Origin: Novosphingobium sp. CF614
Lineage (GTDB): Bacteria > Pseudomonadota > Alphaproteobacteria > Sphingomonadales > Sphingomonadaceae
NCBI RefSeq assembly: GCF_900113255.1
Contig: NZ_FOOR01000002.1
Span: forward strand, 248,001-312,000
Reading direction: 5' to 3'
Length of the DNA stretch: 64,000 nucleotides
This document shows, piece by piece, positions 36,620 through 45,729 of this stretch. Under the pieces are notes generated by a model, which saw nothing but the letters and a program-made list of their open reading frames with translations, did no database searches and had not been told where the DNA came from. A program made the position numbers and the translations under genes. Position 1 is the stretch's first letter. The number at the start of each line of letters is the position of its first letter.

Positions 36620-37567
36620 ATGAATTCCTTCCTCGACTTCGAAAAACCGATCGCCGCCCTGGAAGCGCGCATCGCGGAATTGCGCGCGACGGCCAGCGAC
36701 AGCGCGCTCGACATCGGCGGCGAGATCGCCAAGCTGGAGAAGAAGAGCGCGGGAATGCTCGCGGCGACTTACGCCAGGCTCACGCCCTGGCAGAAGACGC
36801 AGGTCGCACGGCATCCGCTGCGGCCGCACTTCCTCGATTACGTGCGCCTCGCCTTCACCGATTTCATGCCGCTGGGGGGCGACCGCCGTTATGGCGAGGA
36901 CGCGGCGATCATCGGCGGGCTGGCCCTGCTGGGAGACCGCAAGGTCATGCTGATCGGGCACGAGAAAGGCCACGATACCGCCAGCCGCATCCGCCACAAC
37001 TTCGGCATGGGCAAGCCCGAGGGCTATCGCAAGGCGATCCGCCTGATGGAAATGGCGAGCAAGTTCGGCCTGCCCGTGGTCACGCTCGTCGATACCTCGG
37101 GCGCGTTCCCCGGCATCGAGGCCGAGGAACGCGGCCAGGCGGAAGCCATCGCCCGCTCGACCGAGGCGTGCCTGGCGCTCAAGGTGCCGATGGTCGCGGC
37201 GATCGTCGGCGAGGGCGGCTCGGGCGGGGCTGTGGCGCTGGCCAGCGCCAACCGGGTGCTGATGCTCGAACACGCGGTCTATTCGGTGATCTCGCCCGAG
37301 GGTGCTTCCTCGATCCTGTGGCGCACGGCGGACAAGGCGGCCGATGCCGCCACCGCCATGAAAGTGACCGCGCAGGACCTGCTCGATCTCGCGGTGATCG
37401 ACGCCATCGTGCCCGAGCCGATGGGCGGCGCGCACCGTGACCCGGCCCAGGCGGCCCGCGCGCTGGCCGATGCGCTGGCCGATGCGCTGGCATCGCTGGA
37501 AGGCGGGAGCCCGGCCGACCTCGTGCGCCAGCGCGAAGAGCGCTTCCTGGCGATCGGGTCGCTGTGA
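36620..37567 (+). CDS. accA: Acetyl-CoA carboxylase carboxyltransferase, alpha subunit
   Basis: AccA completes the carboxyltransferase. The 315-residue protein has the family start (SFLDFEKPIAALEARIAELR), LTPWQKTQVARHPLRPHFLDYV, GHEKGHDTASRIRHNFGMGKPEGYRKAIRLM, VDTSGAFPGIEAEERGQAEAIA, VGEGGSGGAVALA and SVISPEGASSILWR. A short in-protein repeat, ALADALADALA, lies near the C-terminus. It closes a rare arrangement in which all four ACC genes sit together. Confidence 0.97.
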   Translation: MNSFLDFEKPIAALEARIAELRATASDSALDIGGEIAKLEKKSAGMLAATYARLTPWQKTQVARHPLRPHFLDYVRLAFTDFMPLGGDRRYGEDAAIIGGLALLGDRKVMLIGHEKGHDTASRIRHNFGMGKPEGYRKAIRLMEMASKFGLPVVTLVDTSGAFPGIEAEERGQAEAIARSTEACLALKVPMVAAIVGEGGSGGAVALASANRVLMLEHAVYSVISPEGASSILWRTADKAADAATAMKVTAQDLLDLAVIDAIVPEPMGGAHRDPAQAARALADALADALASLEGGSPADLVRQREERFLAIGSL

Positions 37568-37743
37568 CACGCGGCGACCAGGGCGGAACTTGAACGCGAC
37601 GCTCTAATTTTCCGTGCACTGCGTCCGGTTAATGGCAATGGACGCTCCCCCGTCCAGCCGATAGTCGGAATGCCCGACGGAACCCGCCAGGCTGACCACA
37701 GCCATGCGCTGCGGCGGGCCGGCAAACGGGGTCGAATATTCCA

Positions 37744-40317
37744 ATGAGCCTGATACGGCGTCTCACTCCCAGCAGCATCGCGCTCGCCCTCAGCGCGCTG
37801 GTCACGGCGGCGTCGGTCTATGCCGCCGCGCTGGACCACGAAACGGCCCCGGCCGCAACCGTGGGCGACGTCGTCCAGGCACGGGCGGCCATGATCGAGC
37901 CGATGCTGGACCAGTTCTGCTCGCGCTGCCACAACGACATCGACAGGATCGCGGACCTTTCGGTGGAGGATCTGAAGGCCGACGACTTGCGCACCGGTCG
38001 CCATGCCGAGGAGTGGGAGAAGATCCTGCGCCGCGTCGCCGCCGGCGAGATGCCGCCGCACTCCAAGCCCCAGCCCGATCCGGCCCAGCGCGCCGCCTTC
38101 GTGCAGTGGCTGGATTCCTCGCGGGCCGGCTACGTCGCCGCCAATCCCGACCCCGGCCAGGCGACGATCCGCCGCCTCAACCGCGCCGAATATGCCAATG
38201 CCGTGCGCGACCTGCTTGCGATCGACGTCGATTTCAGCGGCGAACTGCCGCAGGACAATTCCGGCTTCGGTTTCGACAACATCGCCGACGTGCTCACCGT
38301 CTCGCCCACGCTGATGGAACGCTACATCGCGGTCGCCGGCAAGGTCGGCCGCCTGACGACCGGGCTCACCTCGCGCCGCGAGTTCGTGACGACCTACCAG
38401 GTCCCCAAGGACGGCTCGACGATGAACTCGGGCGTGCCCGCCTACAACGAACGGGCCAGCGCCGACCTGCCGCTCGCCTCGCGCGGGGGCGCCGCCTTCC
38501 GCTACTTCGCCCGCTATGACGGCGAGTACGAAATCGCCGCCTGGCTCAATTCCAACACCAACAACGAGACCGACCGCCTCACCGAGGATCGCTACAGCCT
38601 GCGCGTGTCGATGAAGGCCGGATCGCACCTCGTCGGCTTGTCCTTCCGCCGCCAGACTTGGCCCGACGAGAGCGTGCAGACGCTGCGCAACACCACCGAC
38701 GCGGTGCCGCTGCCGCTCGATCCGCCGGGGATGCTTCCGCTGGACGTATGGGTGGACGGGACACGGGTCAGGACGCTGGAGGTCCCGTCCTATCGCATGC
38801 ACCCGCGCTACTCGCAGCGGAACTTCCCGCGCGACGTGCTGCAGATCGACGTGGCCGGCCCCTATCACGCGGTCGGCATCGCCGACACGCCAAGCCGGCG
38901 CGCGGTGTTCCTGTGCCGGCCGAACAAGCCCTCGCAGGAACAGGCCTGCGCTCACCGGATCGTCTCGACGCTGGCCCGCCGCGCCTGGCGCCGTCCGGTC
39001 GGCGAATTCGACGTGATGCCGCTGATGCGAATCTATGCCCAGGAACGCGCCGCTTCGGACTTCGAGCACGGCATCGAGGCGGCGCTGGAGGCGATCCTCG
39101 TCTCGCCCGAGTTCCTGTTCGTGGTCGAGACCGATCCGCAAGGCAGCCTGCCCGGCAGCACCCACACGATCACCGACCTGGAACTCGCCACCCGCCTTTC
39201 GCTGTTCCTGTGGAGTTCGATCCCCGACGAGCGGCTGCTCTCGCTCGCCGAAACGGGCAAGCTGCACCAGCCCGCCGTGCTCGATGCCGAGATCGCCCGG
39301 ATGCTGGCCGATCCCAAGGCCCAGGCGCTGACCGCCAATTTCGCCGGGCAGTGGCTCTATTTGCGCAACCTCGACCAGCAGCGCCCGGACATCGCCGTCT
39401 TCCCCAAGTTCGACACCCGCCTGCGCAGCGCCATGGCGACCGAGACCGAGATGTTCTTCGCCAACGTGCTGCGCGCCAACCGGCCGGTGCTGGATTTCAT
39501 CTCCGCCGACTACACCTTCCTCAACCAGCGCCTGGCCGAGCATTACGGCATTCCGGGCGTGACCGGCCCCGCGTTCCGCAAGGTCGGCCTCGATCCCGCC
39601 TGGCATCGCGGCGGGCTGCTGGGGCAGGCCAGCATCCTGACCGTCACTTCCTATGGCAACCACACTTCGGTGGTGAAGCGCGGCAAGTGGGTGCTCGACA
39701 ACATGCTCGCCGCGCCGCCACCACCGCCGCCGCCGGACGTGCCCGCTCTGAAGGCCGAGCACGACGGGCGCCTGCTGACCGCGCGCGAACAGCTTGAACT
39801 GCACCGCTCCAACCCCAGCTGCGCGGCCTGCCACGTCAAGATGGACCCGCTCGGCTTCGCGCTGGAGAACTTCGACGCGGTCGGCGCCTGGCGGACCAGC
39901 GACGTCGGGCAGGCGATCGACAACGCCGCGACATTGCCCGACGGCACCAGGTTCACCGGGCTTTCCGGCCTCCAGCGGATCCTGATGGACCGCAAGGACG
40001 AATTTACCCGCGCCTTCACCGAGCGGCTGATGACTTACGCGCTCGCCCGGGGCCTGGGCCCGCAGGACATGCCCGCCGTCCGCGCCATCGCCGGCGATGC
40101 CGCCGCCGACGGCTACCGTGTGCGCACGATCGTCCGGGGCATCGTCTCCAGCGCGGCCTTCACGATGCGCAAGACGCCGCAGCCGTTCAAGGCCGTCCGG
40201 GCGGACAGCTCGGCGGCGTCCATCGACACGCTTTGGACGAGCGGAGGGGGAACGATGCGTTCTTTTGCAACGGGAAGCTCCTTCGCGATCCCCTCGGCAG
40301 GGAGACCAATGAAATGA
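37744..40317 (+). CDS. Exported c-type cytochrome-like DUF1592 multidomain protein
   Basis: This 857-residue protein has an N-terminal signal peptide (about residues 1-29). A CSRCH heme-c motif follows at C59-C62-H63, within a PSCyt-like domain (EKILRRVAAGEMPPHSKPQPD). The rest matches the linked DUF1587/1595/1592/1588/1585 domains: TIRRLNRAEYANAVRDLL, LARRAWRRPVGEFDV, ELATRLSLFLWSSIPDERLL, TVTSYGNHTSVVKRGKWVLDNML, then a second CAACH motif (C693-C696-H697) and LDPLGFALENFDAVGAWR. No reaction is known. It overlaps the DUF1552 gene by ATGA, a pairing seen in many bacteria. A periplasmic electron-transfer role is inferred. Confidence 0.85.
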   Translation: MSLIRRLTPSSIALALSALVTAASVYAAALDHETAPAATVGDVVQARAAMIEPMLDQFCSRCHNDIDRIADLSVEDLKADDLRTGRHAEEWEKILRRVAAGEMPPHSKPQPDPAQRAAFVQWLDSSRAGYVAANPDPGQATIRRLNRAEYANAVRDLLAIDVDFSGELPQDNSGFGFDNIADVLTVSPTLMERYIAVAGKVGRLTTGLTSRREFVTTYQVPKDGSTMNSGVPAYNERASADLPLASRGGAAFRYFARYDGEYEIAAWLNSNTNNETDRLTEDRYSLRVSMKAGSHLVGLSFRRQTWPDESVQTLRNTTDAVPLPLDPPGMLPLDVWVDGTRVRTLEVPSYRMHPRYSQRNFPRDVLQIDVAGPYHAVGIADTPSRRAVFLCRPNKPSQEQACAHRIVSTLARRAWRRPVGEFDVMPLMRIYAQERAASDFEHGIEAALEAILVSPEFLFVVETDPQGSLPGSTHTITDLELATRLSLFLWSSIPDERLLSLAETGKLHQPAVLDAEIARMLADPKAQALTANFAGQWLYLRNLDQQRPDIAVFPKFDTRLRSAMATETEMFFANVLRANRPVLDFISADYTFLNQRLAEHYGIPGVTGPAFRKVGLDPAWHRGGLLGQASILTVTSYGNHTSVVKRGKWVLDNMLAAPPPPPPPDVPALKAEHDGRLLTAREQLELHRSNPSCAACHVKMDPLGFALENFDAVGAWRTSDVGQAIDNAATLPDGTRFTGLSGLQRILMDRKDEFTRAFTERLMTYALARGLGPQDMPAVRAIAGDAAADGYRVRTIVRGIVSSAAFTMRKTPQPFKAVRADSSAASIDTLWTSGGGTMRSFATGSSFAIPSAGRPMK

Positions 40318-41642
40318 GGATCATTCGCAAGCCCCTCGCCCGGCGCACCGTGCTGCGCGGCCTCGGCACCACGATGGCGCTGCCTTTCCTCGAAGCCATG
40401 ATGGGCACCGCCCGCGCCGCCGATATCGCCCAGCGTCCCAAGCGCCTCCAGGTCTTCTATTCCCCCAACGGCATGACCATGCCGGGCTTCCAGCCGGCCG
40501 GCACCGGCTTCACGCTGCCGCCGACGCTCGAACCGCTTGCCCCGCACCGCGACACGATCGCCGTCATCAGCGGCCTCGGCCACCCGCAAGCCGCCGCCAT
40601 GGGCGATCGGCCTGCCGGCCATGGCCGATCGTGCCCCGCCTTCCTGACCGGCGCCCACGCCAAGCAGACCGAAGGGCCGGACATCCGCTGCGGCGTGTCG
40701 ATGGACCAGGTCTTTGCCGCCCACCTGGGCGATGCGACGCAGATCCCCTCGCTCGAACTCGGCATCGACCAGGCGAGCCTGCTGGGCAGTTGCGACATCA
40801 ATTACTCCTGCGCCTATACCAACGGCATCTCCTGGCTGACGCCGACCGTGCCGCTGCCGGTCACCGCCAACCCGCGCGCCGTCTTCGAAAGGCTGTTCGG
40901 CGACGGCGAGGCGCTGGACGAGAAGGGCCGGCTCGCGCAGCTGCGGCGCCAGTCCTCGATCCTCGATTTCGTGATGGAGGACACCGCGCGCCTTTCCGGC
41001 CGGCTCGGGATGGAGGACCGCCGCAAGCTGGGCGAATACCTGGAGGCCACCCGGGCCATCGAAAAACGCATCCAGCGCGCCCAGGCCTCTCCCGCGCAGG
41101 CCGCCACGATCGAGCAGCCGGCGGGCATTCCCGAAGACTTCGCCGAGCACGTGAAGCTGATGATCGACCTGCAAGTGCTGGCGATGCAGGCCGATATCAC
41201 CCGGGTGGGCACTTTCATGATCGGCCGCGAACTTTCCAACCGCACCTATCCCGAGATCGGCGTGCCGGATTCGCACCACATGCTCAGCCATCACGGCAAC
41301 AATCCGGAGAAGGTGGCGAAGCTGGCGCGGATCAACCGCTTCCACATGGAATTCTTCGCCTACATGCTGCAGCGGATGAGGGAAACCAGGGACGGCGAGG
41401 GATCGCTGCTGGATCGAACCCTGGTCATTCGCGGCTCCGCCTTCGGCGATTCCAACGAGCATGACTTCATGGACCTGCCGGTGGTTGTGGCCGGCGGGCT
41501 GGTGAAGGGCGGACGCCACGTGACGGTGAAGCCCGGCACGACGATGTCCAACCTGCTGCTGGCCGGGCTCAACCTGCTGGACGTACCGGCGACCACGTTC
41601 GGCGACAGCACCGGGCCGCTTCGGGAACTGGCCGATGCATAG
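40314..41642 (+). CDS. Tat-exported DUF1552 (HxxSHH) protein
   Basis: This 442-residue protein has a twin-arginine signal (LARRTVLRGLGTTMALPFLEAMMG), so it is probably exported folded, perhaps with a cofactor or metal. The family motif HxxSHH is present at residues 322-327 (SHHMLSHHGNN). Other landmarks are LQVFYSPNGMTMPGFQP, SFLTG-like CPAFLTGAHAKQT and VIRGSAFGDSNEHDFMDLPVVVAGG. The fold is probably related to the alkaline-phosphatase/sulfatase-like DUF1501 proteins. Activity is unknown. It is translationally coupled to the cytochrome-like DUF1592 gene upstream and overlaps the ankyrin gene by 8 bases. Confidence 0.87.
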   Translation: MRIIRKPLARRTVLRGLGTTMALPFLEAMMGTARAADIAQRPKRLQVFYSPNGMTMPGFQPAGTGFTLPPTLEPLAPHRDTIAVISGLGHPQAAAMGDRPAGHGRSCPAFLTGAHAKQTEGPDIRCGVSMDQVFAAHLGDATQIPSLELGIDQASLLGSCDINYSCAYTNGISWLTPTVPLPVTANPRAVFERLFGDGEALDEKGRLAQLRRQSSILDFVMEDTARLSGRLGMEDRRKLGEYLEATRAIEKRIQRAQASPAQAATIEQPAGIPEDFAEHVKLMIDLQVLAMQADITRVGTFMIGRELSNRTYPEIGVPDSHHMLSHHGNNPEKVAKLARINRFHMEFFAYMLQRMRETRDGEGSLLDRTLVIRGSAFGDSNEHDFMDLPVVVAGGLVKGGRHVTVKPGTTMSNLLLAGLNLLDVPATTFGDSTGPLRELADA

Positions 41643-43035
41643 CGTCTTTCGGGAACCGGTCGCTACTCCTTCCCGGGGGAGATTCGATTCCTCCCGGAAA
41701 GGGTTCGCCGGCGCGCTGCTCGTGGCGGTCGCCCTTCCGTCCGCCGCATGTGCCCGCGAGCAGGCGAACGCCGCGACGCTGGCCAGCGCCATCGCGGCGG
41801 ACGATGTGGCAGGGGCCACGGCGGCCCTCGCCCACGGCGCCAATGCCAGGGCGCCGCTCGGCTACGGCGAAAGTCCGCTGGCCCGCGCGGTGGAGACGCA
41901 GGACCCGGCGATGGTCGCCGCGCTGCTGCGCCACGGCGCGAAACCGAACACGGCGGACGCCGGGGGCGTAACGCCGCTCATGCTTGCCTGCGAGCGCGGC
42001 AACGGCGCGATCGTCGGCCAGTTGCTCGATGCCCGGGCCGACGTGCGCCGGGCCGCGCCCGACGGCACCACCCCGCTGGCGGTCTGCGCCCGCTTCGGCC
42101 CGGCCGCCGCGACCTCGCGCATGCTGGCGATGGGCGCGAAGGCCGAAACCGCCGACGCGCGCGGGCAGACGCCGCTGATGTGGGCCGCCTCGGCGGGCAA
42201 TGTCGAGGCGGTGGCGGCGCTGCTCAAGGCCGGCGCGCAAGTCAACCGGATCACCCAGGCCGGCTTCACACCCCTGTTCTTCGCGATCAAGGGCGGAGGA
42301 TCTGAAGCTGTCCGCATGCTGCTGGACGCGGGCGCCGATGCCGGCCATCGCGGCCCCGAAAACACCAGCGCGGCGCAGCTTGCGGCCTATCAGCAAAACT
42401 GGGCGGCGGCCGCGATGCTGGTGGAACGCGGCGCGGATCTGGCAGAGCGGGATCGCAACGGCAACCAGTTGCTCCATGCCGCTGCCGCCGGGGGCGATAC
42501 CGCGTTGGTATCCCTGCTGCTGGCCAAGGGCGCCGATCCCAATGGCCTGACCGGCGCTTCCCGGATCACCTGGGTCACGGAGGCCAACTTCGGAGTGCCG
42601 CCGCCGCCCGTCCCGCCGACGCCGCCACTGCTGCTGGCGGCGCGCAATGGGCGGGTCGAGGCGATGAAGCTGCTGGCCGCCGGCGGCGCCGACCCCCGGT
42701 TCGTCGCGGCGAACGGAACCAACGTGGTGCTCGCCGCCGCGCATGGGCACAGCGCCGCCGCGCTGGACTATGCCTTGAGTCTCGCGCCCGATGCCAACGT
42801 GGCCGACGCTGGCGGCGCCACGCCGCTGCATCTCGTGCTGGACGGCGGCCTCCATCCCGAACTGGAGGCCATGCTGCGTGTCCTGGCCAGCCATGGCGCG
42901 CGCACGAACATCCCCAACAAGCGGGGCGCCACGGCCGCGCAAGCCGCCGAAAACGGCCTTGCCGGCGTGCGGACGATCTATGCCCAAGTCTTTGCAGACC
43001 GGCCGTCCCCCGTGCTAACGGTCTCGCGCAATTGA
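41635..43035 (+). CDS. Exported ankyrin-repeat protein
   Basis: This 466-residue protein has a predicted signal peptide (hydrophobic core KGFAGALLVAVALPSAACA) and about ten ankyrin-type repeats. Clear units include GVTPLMLACERGNGAIVGQLLDARADV, GQTPLMWAASAGNVEAVAALLKAGAQVN and GATPLHLVLDGGLHPELEAML. A proline-rich insertion (PPPPVPPTPP) breaks the array near residue 325. It probably scaffolds the products of the two preceding genes in the periplasm; this is inferred from 8-bp gene overlap and repeated co-occurrence of such trios. The start is the only Met in frame near the overlap. Confidence 0.83.
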   Translation: MHSVFREPVATPSRGRFDSSRKGFAGALLVAVALPSAACAREQANAATLASAIAADDVAGATAALAHGANARAPLGYGESPLARAVETQDPAMVAALLRHGAKPNTADAGGVTPLMLACERGNGAIVGQLLDARADVRRAAPDGTTPLAVCARFGPAAATSRMLAMGAKAETADARGQTPLMWAASAGNVEAVAALLKAGAQVNRITQAGFTPLFFAIKGGGSEAVRMLLDAGADAGHRGPENTSAAQLAAYQQNWAAAAMLVERGADLAERDRNGNQLLHAAAAGGDTALVSLLLAKGADPNGLTGASRITWVTEANFGVPPPPVPPTPPLLLAARNGRVEAMKLLAAGGADPRFVAANGTNVVLAAAHGHSAAALDYALSLAPDANVADAGGATPLHLVLDGGLHPELEAMLRVLASHGARTNIPNKRGATAAQAAENGLAGVRTIYAQVFADRPSPVLTVSRN

Positions 43036-43067
43036 ATCCCTTATCCATGCTAGGACAGGACGATCGC

Positions 43068-43544
43068 ATGATTCGAACCAAGCCCTTCACTCTCGCCGCC
43101 ATCGGCGCCTTCGGCTTCGCCGCGCTGGTCGCGAGCGGGACCCTGGCCACCGCCGCCCCTTCGGCCAGCGCCACGATCTCTGCCCGGCAGGCCAACTTCA
43201 AGAAGATCGGCGGGGCGATGAAGACGCTCAAGGACGAGCTGGGCGGCAGCGCGGACAAGGTAAAGATGCTGACCGCCGCGAAGACGATCGCGGCAGTCGG
43301 GCGGGCGCAGGTGAAGCTGTTCCCCGCCGGGACCGGCCCCTCCGCCGGGGTCAAGACCGACGCCCTGGCCGCTATCTGGACCGACCGTGCCACGTTCGAC
43401 GGGCATATGACCAAGTTCATCGCCGAGGCGGACAAACTGGTGGCCGCTGCCGGGCAAGGCAATGCCCAAGCGGTCGGCGCGCAGTTCAAGGCGATGGGCG
43501 CGACTTGCGGCGCCTGCCACCGCCAGTTCCGCGCCGACGACTGA
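43068..43544 (+). CDS. Cytochrome c' (class II c-type cytochrome)
   Basis: This 158-residue periplasmic cytochrome has a signal peptide (about residues 1-28) and a four-helix class II fold. It starts ISARQANFKKIGGAMKTLKDEL and carries the heme motif CGACH close to the C-terminus (GATCGACHRQFR), as cytochromes c' do. The family binds NO or CO, or carries single electrons. The ATG has AGGACAGGA upstream; the earlier in-frame start is not needed. It follows the ankyrin gene by 32 bases and precedes a cytochrome b gene, so all five genes may be one transcript. Confidence 0.92.
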   Translation: MIRTKPFTLAAIGAFGFAALVASGTLATAAPSASATISARQANFKKIGGAMKTLKDELGGSADKVKMLTAAKTIAAVGRAQVKLFPAGTGPSAGVKTDALAAIWTDRATFDGHMTKFIAEADKLVAAAGQGNAQAVGAQFKAMGATCGACHRQFRADD

Positions 43545-43563
43545 CACCGCGAGGGGGAGAGCG

Positions 43564-44253
43564 ATGACCGAAACGACGACTGGCGGATCGACCCGGATCT
43601 GGGACTTGCCGCTGCGGCTGTTCCACTGGCTGCTGGTCGCGCTCGTCGCGTTCTCGTGGTGGAGCGGCGAGAATCACGAGATGGACTGGCACCGCCTCTC
43701 GGGATACTGTGTGCTCGCGCTGCTGGTGTTCCGCGTCTGGTGGGGCTTCGTCGGATCGCGCACTGCGCGTTTCGCCCAGTTCGTGCGGGCGCCGGGCACG
43801 GTGCTGGCTTATGCCAGGACACTGGGAACACGGCCCGGCCATGCCGCCGACGGGCACAATCCGCTCGGCGGCTGGAGCGTGGTGGCCATGCTGGCGGCGC
43901 TGGCAGTGATGGTCGCCGCCGGACTGTTCGCGGTCGATGTCGACGGTCTCGAATCGGGCCCGCTGGCCGATTACATCAGCTTCGACCAGGGCCGCGCCGC
44001 CGCCGAAGTGCATGAGGCAGTGTTCAACCTGATGCTGCTGCTGATCCTGCTGCATGTTGCCGCGATCGTCTTCTACCTCGGCTTCAAGCGGCTCAACCTG
44101 GTGCGTCCGATGATTACCGGGCGGCGCGCCAGGAGCGAGGGCGACAGCGAGCATGGCGCGGCGGCGGATGTCCGCTGGTCCCCGATGCTGGCGCTGGCCG
44201 GGATCGTGATCGCCGGCGCCGTGGCCTGGGCTGTATCGACTGGGTTTCGATAG
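43564..44253 (+). CDS. Cytochrome b561-family membrane protein
   Basis: This 229-residue di-heme b-type cytochrome begins with the family pattern RIWDLPLRLFHWLLVALVAFSWW. Further heme-ligand histidines are in MDWHRLSGYCVLALLVFRVWWGFVGS and in EVHEAVFNLMLLLILLHVAAIVFY. Four transmembrane helices plus a fifth C-terminal one are visible. A GAGGGGGAGAG site precedes the ATG. It probably exchanges electrons between quinones and cytochrome c' encoded just upstream, and perhaps the DUF1592 cytochrome. Confidence 0.92.
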   Translation: MTETTTGGSTRIWDLPLRLFHWLLVALVAFSWWSGENHEMDWHRLSGYCVLALLVFRVWWGFVGSRTARFAQFVRAPGTVLAYARTLGTRPGHAADGHNPLGGWSVVAMLAALAVMVAAGLFAVDVDGLESGPLADYISFDQGRAAAEVHEAVFNLMLLLILLHVAAIVFYLGFKRLNLVRPMITGRRARSEGDSEHGAAADVRWSPMLALAGIVIAGAVAWAVSTGFR

Positions 44254-44290
44254 AGTTTCAATTCCAGGCCGAATCGAGGCGGACACCACA

Positions 44291-44327
44291 GGGGTCTAAC
44301 GGGGGTACAACCGGGGGACCAACCCGG
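44291..44327. repeat. GGGGG-periodic minisatellite between convergent genes
   Basis: Blocks of four or five G recur at about 10-12 base steps (44291, 44301, 44313). On the opposite strand it reads TTGGTCCCCCGG..., resembling the 11-bp GGTCCCC units at 18449-18481. Confidence 0.5.
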
Positions 44328-45713
44328 CTATGCCCCAGTCCGGAGCCCGGTCCGGCCCGGCACCAGCAGGTTCAATCCCACCGCCGTGACCGCCGCCGGC
44401 AGCACGCCCGAGCCGAGCAGGATGCGCAGCGTCTCGGGCAAGTGCTGGAGCGCTTCCGGTTCAAGCTGCAAGCCCAGCGCCAGCGAAAGCGAGACGCCGA
44501 AGATCAGCATGTTGCGCTGGGTCCAGTCGACCCCGGCAAGCATCGAGGTGGCGGCGGAGGCGACCATGCCGAACATGACGATGACGCCGCCGCCCAGCAC
44601 CTCGATCGGGATCGTGGTGATGACCGCGCCGACCTTCGGGAGCAGCCCGCAGGCGATCAGGAACAGCGCGCCGATGGTCACCACGTGGCGGCTCATCACG
44701 CCGGTGATGGCGATGAGGCCGACGTTCTGGCTGAAGGTGGTGTTGGGCATGGCGCCGAACACGGCGGCCAGCGCGGTGCCGACGCCGTCGGCGCAGACCG
44801 CGCCGGAAAGCTCGCGGTCGGAGGCGGGCCGGCCGGCGTTGCCTTCGCAGATCGCGTCGACATCGCCGATCGATTCGATCGACGAGACGAAGCCGGTCAG
44901 GCAGAAGCCCACGATCGCCGAGGCCGAAAGCGCGAAGCCGAAATGGAACGGCATCGGCAGCATGACCAGCCCAGCCGAAGCGACCGGGGCGAAGTCCACC
45001 CGCCCCATCGCGAGCGCCGCGCCGTACCCCGCGAGCAGCCCCAGCAACACCGCGGCGGTCGACCAGATGCCGCGAGCGAAGAAATTGAGCCCCAGCGTCA
45101 CCGCCACCACCACGCCCGCCAGCAGCCAGCTCTGCCACGCGCCGAACGCCGGGGTTCCCACCGCCGGGACGCCGCCGGCGGCGTACTGCACGCCGATGCG
45201 CATCAGCGAGAGGCCGATCATCAGCACCACCAGGCCGGTAATCATCGGCGGCAGCGCGAAGCGGATCCTGCCCACGAAAAAGCTCAGGCCGGCGTGGAGC
45301 AGCCCGCCAAACAGCGCGGCGGTGGTCAGCGCCGCCATCGCCGCCACGCCCTTGCCCGCGACGATCGGGATCATGATCGGGATGAACGCGAAGCTGGTTC
45401 CCTGCACCAGCGGCAATCGCGCGCCCACCGGGCCGAAGCCGATGGTCTGGAGCAGCGTGGCGATGCCGGCGAACAGCATCGCCATCTGGATCATGTAGAT
45501 CATTTCCGAAGTGTCCGCCGCGCCGTATCCGAACCCGGCCGCGCCGGCGACGATGATCGCCGGGGTCATGTTGCTCACGAACATCGCCAGCACGTGCTGG
45601 ATGCCCAGCGGCACCGCCACCGCCAGGCCCGGGAAGTAATCGGGATCGCGCGCCTGCGCGGGGGTCATCCCGGCGGCGACAGTGGGAGCGATCGAGGTTG
45701 CCGGCGTGGTCAT
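44328..45713 (-). CDS. NCS2-family nucleobase:cation symporter
   Basis: This is an inner-membrane permease for purine bases (xanthine, urate or similar) or uracil. The 461-residue protein has about 12-14 transmembrane segments and the NCS2 landmarks LAVAVPLGIQHVLAMFVSNMTPAIIVAG, QTIGFGPVGARLPLVQGTSFAF, FCLTGFVSSIESIGD and GAMPNTTFSQNVGLIAITGVMSR. The ESIGD and NTTFSQNVG motifs resemble purine (xanthine/urate) carriers more than uracil carriers. It begins 17 bases after the 8-oxoguanine deaminase-like gene, which supports purine transport. Confidence 0.92.
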   Translation of the reverse strand: MTTPATSIAPTVAAGMTPAQARDPDYFPGLAVAVPLGIQHVLAMFVSNMTPAIIVAGAAGFGYGAADTSEMIYMIQMAMLFAGIATLLQTIGFGPVGARLPLVQGTSFAFIPIMIPIVAGKGVAAMAALTTAALFGGLLHAGLSFFVGRIRFALPPMITGLVVLMIGLSLMRIGVQYAAGGVPAVGTPAFGAWQSWLLAGVVVAVTLGLNFFARGIWSTAAVLLGLLAGYGAALAMGRVDFAPVASAGLVMLPMPFHFGFALSASAIVGFCLTGFVSSIESIGDVDAICEGNAGRPASDRELSGAVCADGVGTALAAVFGAMPNTTFSQNVGLIAITGVMSRHVVTIGALFLIACGLLPKVGAVITTIPIEVLGGGVIVMFGMVASAATSMLAGVDWTQRNMLIFGVSLSLALGLQLEPEALQHLPETLRILLGSGVLPAAVTAVGLNLLVPGRTGLRTGA

Positions 45714-45729
45714 GGCGTCCTTTCGATGG

